From Synchiropus splendidus (taxonomy: Eukaryota; Chordata; Actinopteri; Syngnathiformes; Callionymidae), in the NCBI RefSeq assembly GCF_027744825.2, contig NW_026527081.1, forward strand, positions 213,449-277,448: a stretch of 64,000 nt of DNA, given 5' to 3'. This document shows positions 13,501-25,628 of this stretch, in pieces. The notes under the pieces are model-generated. The model ran no database searches. It was not told where the DNA came from and saw nothing but the letters and a program-made list of their open reading frames with translations. Every line of letters starts with the position of its first letter. Position 1 is the stretch's first letter. The position numbers and the translations under genes are program-made.

Positions 13501-14852
13501 GTTCTGAAGCTTCCCTGAAAAGTTATGGCACAATGCGTAAAAACGCTTTTCAGCCTGAGATAAGGTGGGTTTCGGAACGCCAAACATAAAAGTGTTGATA
13601 ACTTTGGAAAAACACTTCAGACAGTTTAGATTTGATGTGCAACTACTAGAAAGACCCTTTCTGCTATAGTGGGAGGTTAAAATTTCATGTTCTGAAGCTT
13701 CCCTGAAAAGTTATGGCACAATGCACAAAAACGCTTTTCAGCCTGAGATAAGGTGGGTTTCGGAACGCCAAACATAAAAGTGTTAATAACTTTGGAAAAA
13801 CACTTCAGACAGTTTAGATTTGATGTGCAACTACTAGAAAGACCCTTTCTGCTATAGTGGGAGGTTAAAATTTCATGTTCTGAAGCTTCCCTGAAAAGTT
13901 ATGGCACAATGCACAAAAACGCTTTTCAGCCTGAGATAAGGTGGGTTTCGGAACGCCAAACATAAAAGTGTTGATAACTTTCGAAAAACACTTCAGAGAG
14001 CTTAGATTTGATGTGCACCTACTAGAAAGACCCTTTCTGCTATAGTGGGAGGTTAAAATTTCATGTTCTGAAGCTTTCCTGAAAAGTTATGGCACAATGC
14101 ACAAAAACGCTTTTCAGCCTGAGATAAGGTGGGTTTCGGAACGCCAAACATAAAAGTGTTGATAACTTTCGAAAAACACTTCAGAGAGCTTAGATTTGAT
14201 GTGCACCTACTAGAAAGACCCTTTCTGCTATAGTGGGAGGTTAAAATTTCATGTTCTGAAGCTTCCCTGAAAAGTTATGGCACAATGCGTAAAAACGCTT
14301 TTCAGCCTGAGATAAGGTGGGTTTCGGAACGCCAAACATAAAAGTGTTGATAACTTTGGAAAAACACTTCAGACAGCTTAGATTTGATGTGCAACTACTA
14401 GAAAGACCCTTTCTGCTATAGTGGGAGGTTAAAATTTCATGTTCTGAAGCTTCCCTGAAAAGTTATGGCACAATGCACAAAAACGCTTTTCAGCCTGAGA
14501 TAAGGTGGGTTTCGGAACGCCAAACATAAAAGTGTTGATAACTTTCGAAAAACACTTCAGACAGCTTAGATTTGATGTGCACCTACTAGAAAGACCCTTT
14601 CTGCTATAGTGGGAGGTTAAAATTTCATGTTCTGAAGCTTCCCTGAAAAGTTATGGCACAATGCGTAAAAACGCTTTTCAGCCTGAGATAAGGTGGGTTT
14701 CGGAACGCCAAACATAAAAGTGTTGATAACTTTGGAAAAACACTTCAGACAGTTTAGATTTGATGTGCAACTACTAGAAAGACCCTTTCTGCTATAGTGG
14801 GAGGTTAAAATTTCATGTTCTGAAGCTTCCCTGAAAAGTTATGGCACAATGC
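10529..14852 (+). repeat. 33-monomer-offset duplication, first copy (monomers 57-79)
   Basis: Class order is 5p,5q,6,2,1,6,2,1,3,2t,4,5,3t,3,2c,6,2,1,3t,3,2c,6,2. The same 23 classes in the same order occur at 16733-21056, 6204 bp (33 monomers) away. Three rare markers in succession confirm the match: C at p87 in the first unit, A at p25 in the second, and T at p130 (CTGCTTTAG) in the third. Monomer 60 (11093-11280) has a private T at p79 (ACATTTCAG) not seen in the second copy. If one lost class 4 monomer is allowed, the similarity extends leftwards to monomer 50. Confidence 0.85.
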
Positions 14853-16732
14853 ACAAAAACGCTTTTCAGCCTGAGATAAGGTGGGTTTCGGAACGCCAAA
14901 CATAAAAGTGTTGATAACTTTCGAAAAACACTTCAGAGAGCTTAGATTTGATGTGCACCTACTAGAAAGACCCTTTCTGCTATAGTGGGAGGTTAAAATT
15001 TCATGTTCTGAAGCTTCCCTGAAAAGTTATGGCACAATGCGTAAAAACGCTTTTCAGCCTGAGATAAGGTGGGTTTCGGAACGCCAAACATAAAAGTGTT
15101 GATAACTTTGGAAAAACACTTCAGACAGTTTAGATTTGATGTGCAACTACTAGAAAGACCCTTTCTGCTATAGTGGGAGGTTAAAATTTCATGTTCTGAA
15201 GCTTTCCTGAAAAGTTATGGCACAATGCACAAAAACGCTTTTCAGCCTGAGATAAGGTGGGTTTCGGAACGCCAAACATAAAAGTGTTGATAACTTTGGA
15301 AAAACACTTCAGACATCTTAGATTTGATGTGCAACTACTAGAAAGACCCTTTCTGCTATAGTGGGAGGTTAAAATTTCATGTTCTGAAGCTTCCCTGAAA
15401 AGTTATGGCACAATGCACAAAAACGCTTTTCAGCCTGAGATAAGGTGGGTTTCGGAACGCCAAACATAAAAGTGTTGATAACTTTCGAAAAACACTTCAG
15501 AGAGCTTAGATTTGATGTGCACCTACTAGAAAGACCCTTTCTGCTATAGTGGGAGGTTAAAATTTCATGTTCTGAAGCTTCCCTGAAAAGTTATGGCACA
15601 ATGCGTAAAAACGCTTTTCAGCCTGAGATAAGGTGGGTTTCGGAACGCCAAACATAAAAGTGTTGATAACTTTGGAAAAACACTTCAGACAGTTTAGATT
15701 TGATGTGCAACTACTAGAAAGACCCTTTCTGCTATAGTGGGAGGTTAAAATTTCATGTTCTGAAGCTTTCCTGAAAAGTTATGGCACAATGCACAAAAAC
15801 GCTTTTCAGCCTGAGATAAGGTGGGTTTCGGAACGCCAAACATAAAAGTGTTGATAACTTTTGAAAAACACTTCAGACAGCTTAGATTTGATGTGCAACT
15901 ACTAGAAAGACCCTTTCTGCTATAGTGGGAGGTTAAAATTTCATGTTCTGAAGCTTCCCTGAAAAGTTATGGCACAATGCACAAAAACGCTTTTCAGCCT
16001 GAGATAAGGTGGGTTTCGGAACGCCAAACATAAAAGTGTTGATAACTTTGGAAAAACACTTCAGACAGTTTAGATTTGATGTGCAACTACTAGAAAGACC
16101 CTTTCTGCTATAGTGGGAGGTTAAAATTTCATGTTCTGAAGCTTCCCTGAAAAGTTATGGCACAATGCACAAAAACGCTTTTCAGCCTGAGATAAGGTGG
16201 GTTTCGGAACGCCAAACATAAAAGTGTTGATAACTTTCGAAAAACACTTCAGAGAGCTTAGATTTGATGTGCACCTACTAGAAAGACCCTTTCTGCTATA
16301 GTGGGAGGTTAAAATTTCATGTTCTGAAGCTTCCCTGAAAAGTTATGGCACAATGCGTAAAAACGCTTTTCAGCCTGAGATAAGGTGGGTTTCGGAACGC
16401 CAAACATAAAAGTGTTGATAACTTTGGAAAAACACTTCAGACAGTTTAGATTTGATGTGCAACTACTAGAAAGACCCTTTCTGCTATAGTGGGAGGTTAA
16501 AATTTCATGTTCTGAAGCTTTCCTGAAAAGTTATGGCACAATGCACAAAAACGCTTTTCAGCCTGAGATAAGGTGGGTTTCGGAACGCCAAACATAAAAG
16601 TGTTGATAACTTTTGAAAAACACTTCAGACAGCTTAGATTTGATGTGCAACTACTAGAAAGACCCTTTCTGCTATAGTGGGAGGTTAAAATTTCATGTTC
16701 TGAAGCTTCCCTGAAAAGTTATGGCACAATGC
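14853..16732 (+). repeat. Interval between the two 33-monomer-offset copies (monomers 80-89)
   Basis: Class order is 3,2t,5s,3,2t,4,5,3,2t,4. The last eight classes (3,2t,4,5,3,2t,4 after 5s) match monomers 50-56 just upstream of the first copy, except that the class 4 unit next to 5p is missing there. Monomer 82 (15229-15416) has the CATC mark at p86-89 on an AC start; its counterpart, monomer 50 (9213-9400), has it on a GT start, so one of the two is recombinant. A class 1 unit expected after monomer 79 from the pattern at monomer 113 is absent. Confidence 0.75.
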
Positions 16733-19700
16733 ACAAAAACGCTTTTCAGCCTGAGATAAGGTGGGTTTCGGAACGCCAAACATAAAAGTGTTGATAACTT
16801 TGGAAAAACACTTCAGACCGTTTAGATTTGATGTGCAACTACTAGAAAGACCCTTTCTGCTATAGTGGGAGGTTAAAATTTCATGTTCTGAAGCTTCCCT
16901 GAAAAGTTATGGCACAATGCACAAAAACGCTTTTCAGCCTGAGAAAAGGTGGGTTTCGGAACGCCAAACATAAAAGTGTTGATAACTTTGGAAAAACACT
17001 TCAGACAGTTTAGATTTGATGTGCAACTACTAGAAAGACCCTTTCTGCTATAGTGGGAGGTTAAAATTTCATGTTCTGAAGCTTCCCTGAAAAGTTATGG
17101 CACAATGCACAAAAACGCTTTTCAGCCTGAGATAAGGTGGGTTTCGGAACGCCAAACATAAAAGTGTTGATAACTTTCGAAAAACACTTCAGACAGCTTA
17201 GATTTGATGTGCACCTACTAGAAAGACCCTTTCTGCTTTAGTGGGAGGTTAAAATTTCATGTTCTGAAGCTTCCCTGAAAAGTTATGGCACAATGCGTAA
17301 AAACGCTTTTCAGCCTGAGATAAGGTGGGTTTCGGAACGCCAAACATAAAAGTGTTGATAACTTTGGAAAAACACTTCAGACAGTTTAGATTTGATGTGC
17401 AACTACTAGAAAGACCCTTTCTGCTATAGTGGGAGGTTAAAATTTCATGTTCTGAAGCTTCCCTGAAAAGTTATGGCACAATGCACAAAAACGCTTTTCA
17501 GCCTGAGATAAGGTGGGTTTCGGAACGCCAAACATAAAAGTGTTAATAACTTTGGAAAAACACTTCAGACAGTTTAGATTTGATGTGCAACTACTAGAAA
17601 GACCCTTTCTGCTATAGTGGGAGGTTAAAATTTCATGTTCTGAAGCTTCCCTGAAAAGTTATGGCACAATGCACAAAAACGCTTTTCAGCCTGAGATAAG
17701 GTGGGTTTCGGAACGCCAAACATAAAAGTGTTGATAACTTTCGAAAAACACTTCAGACAGCTTAGATTTGATGTGCACCTACTAGAAAGACCCTTTCTGC
17801 TATAGTGGGAGGTTAAAATTTCATGTTCTGAAGCTTCCCTGAAAAGTTATGGCACAATGCGTAAAAACGCTTTTCAGCCTGAGATAAGGTGGGTTTCGGA
17901 ACGCCAAACATAAAAGTGTTGATAACTTTGGAAAAACACTTCAGACAGTTTAGATTTGATGTGCAACTACTAGAAAGACCCTTTCTGCTATAGTGGGAGG
18001 TTAAAATTTCATGTTCTGAAGCTTCCCTGAAAAGTTATGGCACAATGCACAAAAACGCTTTTCAGCCTGAGATAAGGTGGGTTTCGGAACGCCAAACATA
18101 AAAGTGTTAATAACTTTGGAAAAACACTTCAGACAGTTTAGATTTGATGTGCAACTACTAGAAAGACCCTTTCTGCTATAGTGGGAGGTTAAAATTTCAT
18201 GTTCTGAAGCTTCCCTGAAAAGTTATGGCACAATGCACAAAAACGCTTTTCAGCCTGAGATAAGGTGGGTTTCGGAACGCCAAACATAAAAGTGTTGATA
18301 ACTTTCGAAAAACACTTCAGAGAGCTTAGATTTGATGTGCACCTACTAGAAAGACCCTTTCTGCTATAGTGGGAGGTTAAAATTTCATGTTCTGAAGCTT
18401 CCCTGAAAAGTTATGGCACAATGCGTAAAAACGCTTTTCAGCCTGAGATAAGGTGGGTTTCGGAACGCCAAACATAAAAGTGTTGATAACTTTGGAAAAA
18501 CACTTCAGACAGTTTAGATTTGATGTGCAACTACTAGAAAGACCCTTTCTGCTATAGTGGGAGGTTAAAATTTCATGTTCTGAAGCTTTCCTGAAAAGTT
18601 ATGGCACAATGCACAAAAACGCTTTTCAGCCTGAGATAAGGTGGGTTTCGGAACGCCAAACATAAAAGTGTTGATAACTTTTGAAAAACACTTCAGACAG
18701 CTTAGATTTGATGTGCAACTACTAGAAAGACCCTTTCTGCTATAGTGGGAGGTTAAAATTTCATGTTCTGAAGCTTCCCTGAAAAGTTATGGCACAATGC
18801 ACAAAAACGCTTTTCAGCCTGAGATAAGGTGGGTTTCGGAACGCCAAACATAAAAGTGTTGATAACTTTGGAAAAACACTTCAGACAGTTTAGATTTGAT
18901 GTGCAACTACTAGAAAGACCCTTTCTGCTATAGTGGGAGGTTAAAATTTCATGTTCTGAAGCTTCCCTGAAAAGTTATGGCACAATGCACAAAAACGCTT
19001 TTCAGCCTGAGATAAGGTGGGTTTCGGAACGCCAAACATAAAAGTGTTGATAACTTTCGAAAAACACTTCAGAGAGCTTAGATTTGATGTGCACCTACTA
19101 GAAAGACCCTTTCTGCTATAGTGGGAGGTTAAAATTTCATGTTCTGAAGCTTTCCTGAAAAGTTATGGCACAATGCACAAAAACGCTTTTCAGCCTGAGA
19201 TAAGGTGGGTTTCGGAACGCCAAACATAAAAGTGTTGATAACTTTCGAAAAACACTTCAGAGAGCTTAGATTTGATGTGCACCTACTAGAAAGACCCTTT
19301 CTGCTATAGTGGGAGGTTAAAATTTCATGTTCTGAAGCTTCCCTGAAAAGTTATGGCACAATGCGTAAAAACGCTTTTCAGCCTGAGATAAGGTGGGTTT
19401 CGGAACGCCAAACATAAAAGTGTTGATAACTTTGGAAAAACACTTCAGACAGCTTAGATTTGATGTGCAACTACTAGAAAGACCCTTTCTGCTATAGTGG
19501 GAGGTTAAAATTTCATGTTCTGAAGCTTCCCTGAAAAGTTATGGCACAATGCACAAAAACGCTTTTCAGCCTGAGATAAGGTGGGTTTCGGAACGCCAAA
19601 CATAAAAGTGTTGATAACTTTCGAAAAACACTTCAGACAGCTTAGATTTGATGTGCACCTACTAGAAAGACCCTTTCTGCTATAGTGGGAGGTTAAAATT

Positions 19701-21056
19701 TCATGTTCTGAAGCTTCCCTGAAAAGTTATGGCACAATGCGTAAAAACGCTTTTCAGCCTGAGATAAGGTGGGTTTCGGAACGCCAAACATAAAAGTGTT
19801 GATAACTTTGGAAAAACACTTCAGACAGTTTAGATTTGATGTGCAACTACTAGAAAGACCCTTTCTGCTATAGTGGGAGGTTAAAATTTCATGTTCTGAA
19901 GCTTCCCTGAAAAGTTATGGCACAATGCACAAAAACGCTTTTCAGCCTGAGATAAGGTGGGTTTCGGAACGCCAAACATAAAAGTGTTAATAACTTTGGA
20001 AAAACACTTCAGACAGTTTAGATTTGATGTGCAACTACTAGAAAGACCCTTTCTGCTATAGTGGGAGGTTAAAATTTCATGTTCTGAAGCTTCCCTGAAA
20101 AGTTATGGCACAATGCACAAAAACGCTTTTCAGCCTGAGATAAGGTGGGTTTCGGAACGCCAAACATAAAAGTGTTGATAACTTTCGAAAAACACTTCAG
20201 AGAGCTTAGATTTGATGTGCACCTACTAGAAAGACCCTTTCTGCTATAGTGGGAGGTTAAAATTTCATGTTCTGAAGCTTTCCTGAAAAGTTATGGCACA
20301 ATGCACAAAAACGCTTTTCAGCCTGAGATAAGGTGGGTTTCGGAACGCCAAACATAAAAGTGTTGATAACTTTCGAAAAACACTTCAGAGAGCTTAGATT
20401 TGATGTGCACCTACTAGAAAGACCCTTTCTGCTATAGTGGGAGGTTAAAATTTCATGTTCTGAAGCTTCCCTGAAAAGTTATGGCACAATGCGTAAAAAC
20501 GCTTTTCAGCCTGAGATAAGGTGGGTTTCGGAACGCCAAACATAAAAGTGTTGATAACTTTGGAAAAACACTTCAGACAGCTTAGATTTGATGTGCAACT
20601 ACTAGAAAGACCCTTTCTGCTATAGTGGGAGGTTAAAATTTCATGTTCTGAAGCTTCCCTGAAAAGTTATGGCACAATGCACAAAAACGCTTTTCAGCCT
20701 GAGATAAGGTGGGTTTCGGAACGCCAAACATAAAAGTGTTGATAACTTTCGAAAAACACTTCAGACAGCTTAGATTTGATGTGCACCTACTAGAAAGACC
20801 CTTTCTGCTATAGTGGGAGGTTAAAATTTCATGTTCTGAAGCTTCCCTGAAAAGTTATGGCACAATGCGTAAAAACGCTTTTCAGCCTGAGATAAGGTGG
20901 GTTTCGGAACGCCAAACATAAAAGTGTTGATAACTTTGGAAAAACACTTCAGACAGTTTAGATTTGATGTGCAACTACTAGAAAGACCCTTTCTGCTATA
21001 GTGGGAGGTTAAAATTTCATGTTCTGAAGCTTCCCTGAAAAGTTATGGCACAATGC
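16733..21056 (+). repeat. 33-monomer-offset duplication, second copy (monomers 90-112)
   Basis: Carries the same class order as 10529-14852, starting with the 5p, 5q and T130-marked class 6 trio at 16733, 16921 and 17109. Its right part, from monomer 105 at 19553, is also the start of the 15-monomer tandem duplication. Inside it a six-monomer module 3t,3,2c,6,2,1 (1128 bp) is repeated (monomers 102-107 and 108-113), as it is in the first copy and again at 57718-59973. Confidence 0.85.
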
Positions 21057-24000
21057 ACAAAAACGCTTTTCAGCCTGAGATAAGGTGGGTTTCGGAACGC
21101 CAAACATAAAAGTGTTAATAACTTTGGAAAAACACTTCAGACAGTTTAGATTTGATGTGCAACTACTAGAAAGACCCTTTCTGCTATAGTGGGAGGTTAA
21201 AATTTCATGTTCTGAAGCTTCCCTGAAAAGTTATGGCACAATGCACAAAAACGCTTTTCAGCCTGAGATAAGGTGGGTTTCGGAACGCCAAACATAAAAG
21301 TGTTGATAACTTTCGAAAAACACTTCAGAGAGCTTAGATTTGATGTGCACCTACTAGAAAGACCCTTTCTGCTATAGTGGGAGGTTAAAATTTCATGTTC
21401 TGAAGCTTCCCTGAAAAGTTATGGCACAATGCGGAAAAACGCTTTTCAGCCTGAGATAAGGTGGGTTTCGGAACGCCAAACATAAAAGTGTTGATAACTT
21501 TGGAAAAACACTTCAGACAGTTTAGATTTGATGTGCAACTACTAGAAAGACCCTTTCTGCTATAGTGGGAGGTTAAAATTTCATGTTCTGAAGCTTTCCT
21601 GAAAAGTTATGGCACAATGCACAAAAACGCTTTTCAGCCTGAGATAAGGTGGGTTTCGGAACGCCAAACATAAAAGTGTTGATAACTTTTGAAAAACACT
21701 TCAGACAGCTTAGATTTGATGTGCAACTACTAGAAAGACCCTTTCTGCTATAGTGGGAGGTTAAAATTTCATGTTCTGAAGCTTCCCTGAAAAGTTATGG
21801 CACAATGCACAAAAACGCTTTTCAGCCTGAGATAAGGTGGGTTTCGGAACGCCAAACATAAAAGTGTTGATAACTTTCGAAAAACACTTCAGAGAGCTTA
21901 GATTTGATGTGCACCTACTAGAAAGACCCTTTCTGCTATAGTGGGAGGTTAAAATTTCATGTTCTGAAGCTTCCCTGAAAAGTTATGGCACAATGCGTAA
22001 AAACGCTTTTCAGCCTGAGATAAGGTGGGTTTCGGAACGCCAAACATAAAAGTGTTGATAACTTTGGAAAAACACTTCAGACAGTTTAGATTTGATGTGC
22101 AACTACTAGAAAGACCCTTTCTGCTATAGTGGGAGGTTAAAATTTCATGTTCTGAAGCTTTTCTGAAAAGTTATGGCACAATGCACAAAAACGCTTTTCA
22201 GCCTGAGATAAGGTGGGTTTCGGAACGCCAAACATAAAAGTGTTGATAACTTTTGAAAAACACTTCAGACAGCTTAGATTTGATGTGCAACTACTAGAAA
22301 GACCCTTTCTGCTATAGTGGGAGGTTAAAATTTCATGTTCTGAAGCTTCCCTGAAAAGTTATGGCACAATGCACAAAAACGCTTTTCAGCCTGAGATAAG
22401 GTGGGTTTCGGAACGCCAAACATAAAAGTGTTGATAACTTTCGAAAAACACTTCAGACAGCTTAGATTTGATGTGCACCTACTAGAAAGACCCTTTCTGC
22501 TATAGTGGGAGGTTAAAATTTCATGTTCTGAAGCTTCCCTGAAAAGTTATGGCACAATGCGTAAAAACGCTTTTCAGCCTGAGATAAGGTGGGTTTCGGA
22601 ACGCCAAACATAAAAGTGTTGATAACTTTGGAAAAACACTTCAGACAGTTTAGATTTGATGTGCAACTACTAGAAAGACCCTTTCTGCTATAGTGGGAGG
22701 TTAAAATTTCATGTTCTGAAGCTTCCCTGAAAAGTTATGGCACAATGCACAAAAACGCTTTTCAGCCTGAGATAAGGTGGGTTTCGGAACGCCAAACATA
22801 AAAGTGTTAATAACTTTGGAAAAACACTTCAGACAGTTTAGATTTGATGTGCAACTACTAGAAAGACCCTTTCTGCTATAGTGGGAGGTTAAAATTTCAT
22901 GTTCTGAAGCTTCCCTGAAAAGTTATGGCACAATGCACAAAAACGCTTTTCAGCCTGAGATAAGGTGGGTTTCGGAACGCCAAACATAAAAGTGTTGATA
23001 ACTTTCGAAAAACACTTCAGAGAGCTTAGATTTGATGTGCACCTACTAGAAAGACCCTTTCTGCTATAGTGGGAGGTTAAAATTTCATGTTCTGAAGCTT
23101 TCCTGAAAAGTTATGGCACAATGCACAAAAACGCTTTTCAGCCTGAGATAAGGTGGGTTTCGGAACGCCAAACATAAAAGTGTTGATAACTTTCGAAAAA
23201 CACTTCAGAGAGCTTAGATTTGATGTGCACCTACTAGAAAGACCCTTTCTGCTATAGTGGGAGGTTAAAATTTCATGTTCTGAAGCTTCCCTGAAAAGTT
23301 ATGGCACAATGCGTAAAAACGCTTTTCAGCCTGAGATAAGGTGGGTTTCGGAACGCCAAACATAAAAGTGTTGATAACTTTGGAAAAACACTTCAGACAG
23401 CTTAGATTTGATGTGCAACTACTAGAAAGACCCTTTCTGCTATAGTGGGAGGTTAAAATTTCATGTTCTGAAGCTTCCCTGAAAAGTTATGGCACAATGC
23501 ACAAAAACGCTTTTCAGCCTGAGATAAGGTGGGTTTCGGAACGCCAAACATAAAAGTGTTGATAACTTTCGAAAAACACTTCAGACAGCTTAGATTTGAT
23601 GTGCACCTACTAGAAAGACCCTTTCTGCTATAGTGGGAGGTTAAAATTTCATGTTCTGAAGCTTCCCTGAAAAGTTATGGCACAATGCGTAAAAACGCTT
23701 TTCAGCCTGAGATAAGGTGGGTTTCGGAACGCCAAACATAAAAGTGTTGATAACTTTGGAAAAACACTTCAGACAGTTTAGATTTGATGTGCAACTACTA
23801 GAAAGACCCTTTCTGCTATAGTGGGAGGTTAAAATTTCATGTTCTGAAGCTTCCCTGAAAAGTTATGGCACAATGCACAAAAACGCTTTTCAGCCTGAGA
23901 TAAGGTGGGTTTCGGAACGCCAAACATAAAAGTGTTAATAACTTTGGAAAAACACTTCAGACAGTTTAGATTTGATGTGCAACTACTAGAAAGACCCTTT

Positions 24001-25628
24001 CTGCTATAGTGGGAGGTTAAAATTTCATGTTCTGAAGCTTCCCTGAAAAGTTATGGCACAATGCACAAAAACGCTTTTCAGCCTGAGATAAGGTGGGTTT
24101 CGGAACGCCAAACATAAAAGTGTTGATAACTTTCGAAAAACACTTCAGAGAGCTTAGATTTGATGTGCACCTACTAGAAAGACCCTTTCTGCTATAGTGG
24201 GAGGTTAAAATTTCATGTTCTGAAGCTTCCCTGAAAAGTTATGGCACAATGCGGAAAAACGCTTTTCAGCCTGAGATAAGGTGGGTTTCGGAACGCCAAA
24301 CATAAAAGTGTTGATAACTTTGGAAAAACACTTCAGACAGTTTAGATTTGATGTGCAACTACTAGAAAGACCCTTTCTGCTATAGTGGGAGGTTAAAATT
24401 TCATGTTCTGAAGCTTTCCTGAAAAGTTATGGCACAATGCACAAAAACGCTTTTCAGCCTGAGATAAGGTGGGTTTCGGAACGCCAAACATAAAAGTGTT
24501 GATAACTTTTGAAAAACACTTCAGACAGCTTAGATTTGATGTGCAACTACTAGAAAGACCCTTTCTGCTATAGTGGGAGGTTAAAATTTCATGTTCTGAA
24601 GCTTCCCTGAAAAGTTATGGCACAATGCACAAAAACGCTTTTCAGCCTGAGATAAGGTGGGTTTCGGAACGCCAAACATAAAAGTGTTGATAACTTTCGA
24701 AAAACACTTCAGAGAGCTTAGATTTGATGTGCACCTACTAGAAAGACCCTTTCTGCTATAGTGGGAGGTTAAAATTTCATGTTCTGAAGCTTCCCTGAAA
24801 AGTTATGGCACAATGCGTAAAAACGCTTTTCAGCCTGAGATAAGGTGGGTTTCGGAACGCCAAACATAAAAGTGTTGATAACTTTGGAAAAACACTTCAG
24901 ACAGTTTAGATTTGATGTGCAACTACTAGAAAGACCCTTTCTGCTATAGTGGGAGGTTAAAATTTCATGTTCTGAAGCTTTTCTGAAAAGTTATGGCACA
25001 ATGCACAAAAACGCTTTTCAGCCTGAGATAAGGTGGGTTTCGGAACGCCAAACATAAAAGTGTTGATAACTTTTGAAAAACACTTCAGACAGCTTAGATT
25101 TGATGTGCAACTACTAGAAAGACCCTTTCTGCTATAGTGGGAGGTTAAAATTTCATGTTCTGAAGCTTCCCTGAAAAGTTATGGCACAATGCACAAAAAC
25201 GCTTTTCAGCCTGAGATAAGGTGGGTTTCGGAACGCCAAACATAAAAGTGTTGATAACTTTCGAAAAACACTTCAGACAGCTTAGATTTGATGTGCACCT
25301 ACTAGAAAGACCCTTTCTGCTATAGTGGGAGGTTAAAATTTCATGTTCTGAAGCTTCCCTGAAAAGTTATGGCACAATGCGTAAAAACGCTTTTCAGCCT
25401 GAGATAAGGTGGGTTTCGGAACGCCAAACATAAAAGTGTTGATAACTTTGGAAAAACACTTCAGACAGTTTAGATTTGATGTGCAACTACTAGAAAGACC
25501 CTTTCTGCTATAGTGGGAGGTTAAAATTTCATGTTCTGAAGCTTCCCTGAAAAGTTATGGCACAATGCACAAAAACGCTTTTCAGCCTGAGATAAGGTGG
25601 GTTTCGGAACGCCAAACATAAAAGTGTT
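19435..25628 (+). repeat. Perfect tandem duplication of a 2820-bp, 15-monomer unit
   Basis: Positions 19435-22808 match 22255-25628 at an offset of 2820 bp with no difference that I could see when comparing them line by line (3374 bp). The match stops at G19434/T22254 on the left and A22809/G25629 on the right, both diagnostic sites. One unit reads 6,2,1,3t,3,2c,6,2,1,3,2gt,4,3,2tt,4. It carries the rare GG start (21433 and 24253) and the rare T165-T166 change (monomers 118 and 133). Perfect identity over 15 monomers indicates a very recent unequal exchange, or an assembly duplication that reads would have to exclude. Confidence 0.93.

Larger units (their letters stand above)
1317..22372 (+). 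repeat. Long block A, monomers 8-119, partner of block B
   Basis: Block A shares a chain of rare marker bases, in order, with 28013-43805. Examples (A/B positions): T at p43, 1359/28055; C at p36 plus A at p79, 1540+1583/28236+28279; a 1/6 hybrid, 2069/30645; C at p139, 2395/30971; G at p148, 3720/32108; G at p5, 4329/32717; G at p170, 5998/34198; G at p143, 6723/34735. The offset is 142 monomers for the first markers, then 152, then 151, so monomer-sized gains and losses occurred after duplication. Monomers 8-56 read: 1,1,6,2,1/6,2,1,3,2t,5,3,2t,4,5,5,3t,3t,3/5,6,2,1,3t,4,6,2,1,6,2,1,5,3,2t,3,2s,3,2,3,2t,4,5p,5q,6,2s,3,2t,4,5,3,2t. The rest is covered by the next entries. Confidence 0.85.
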
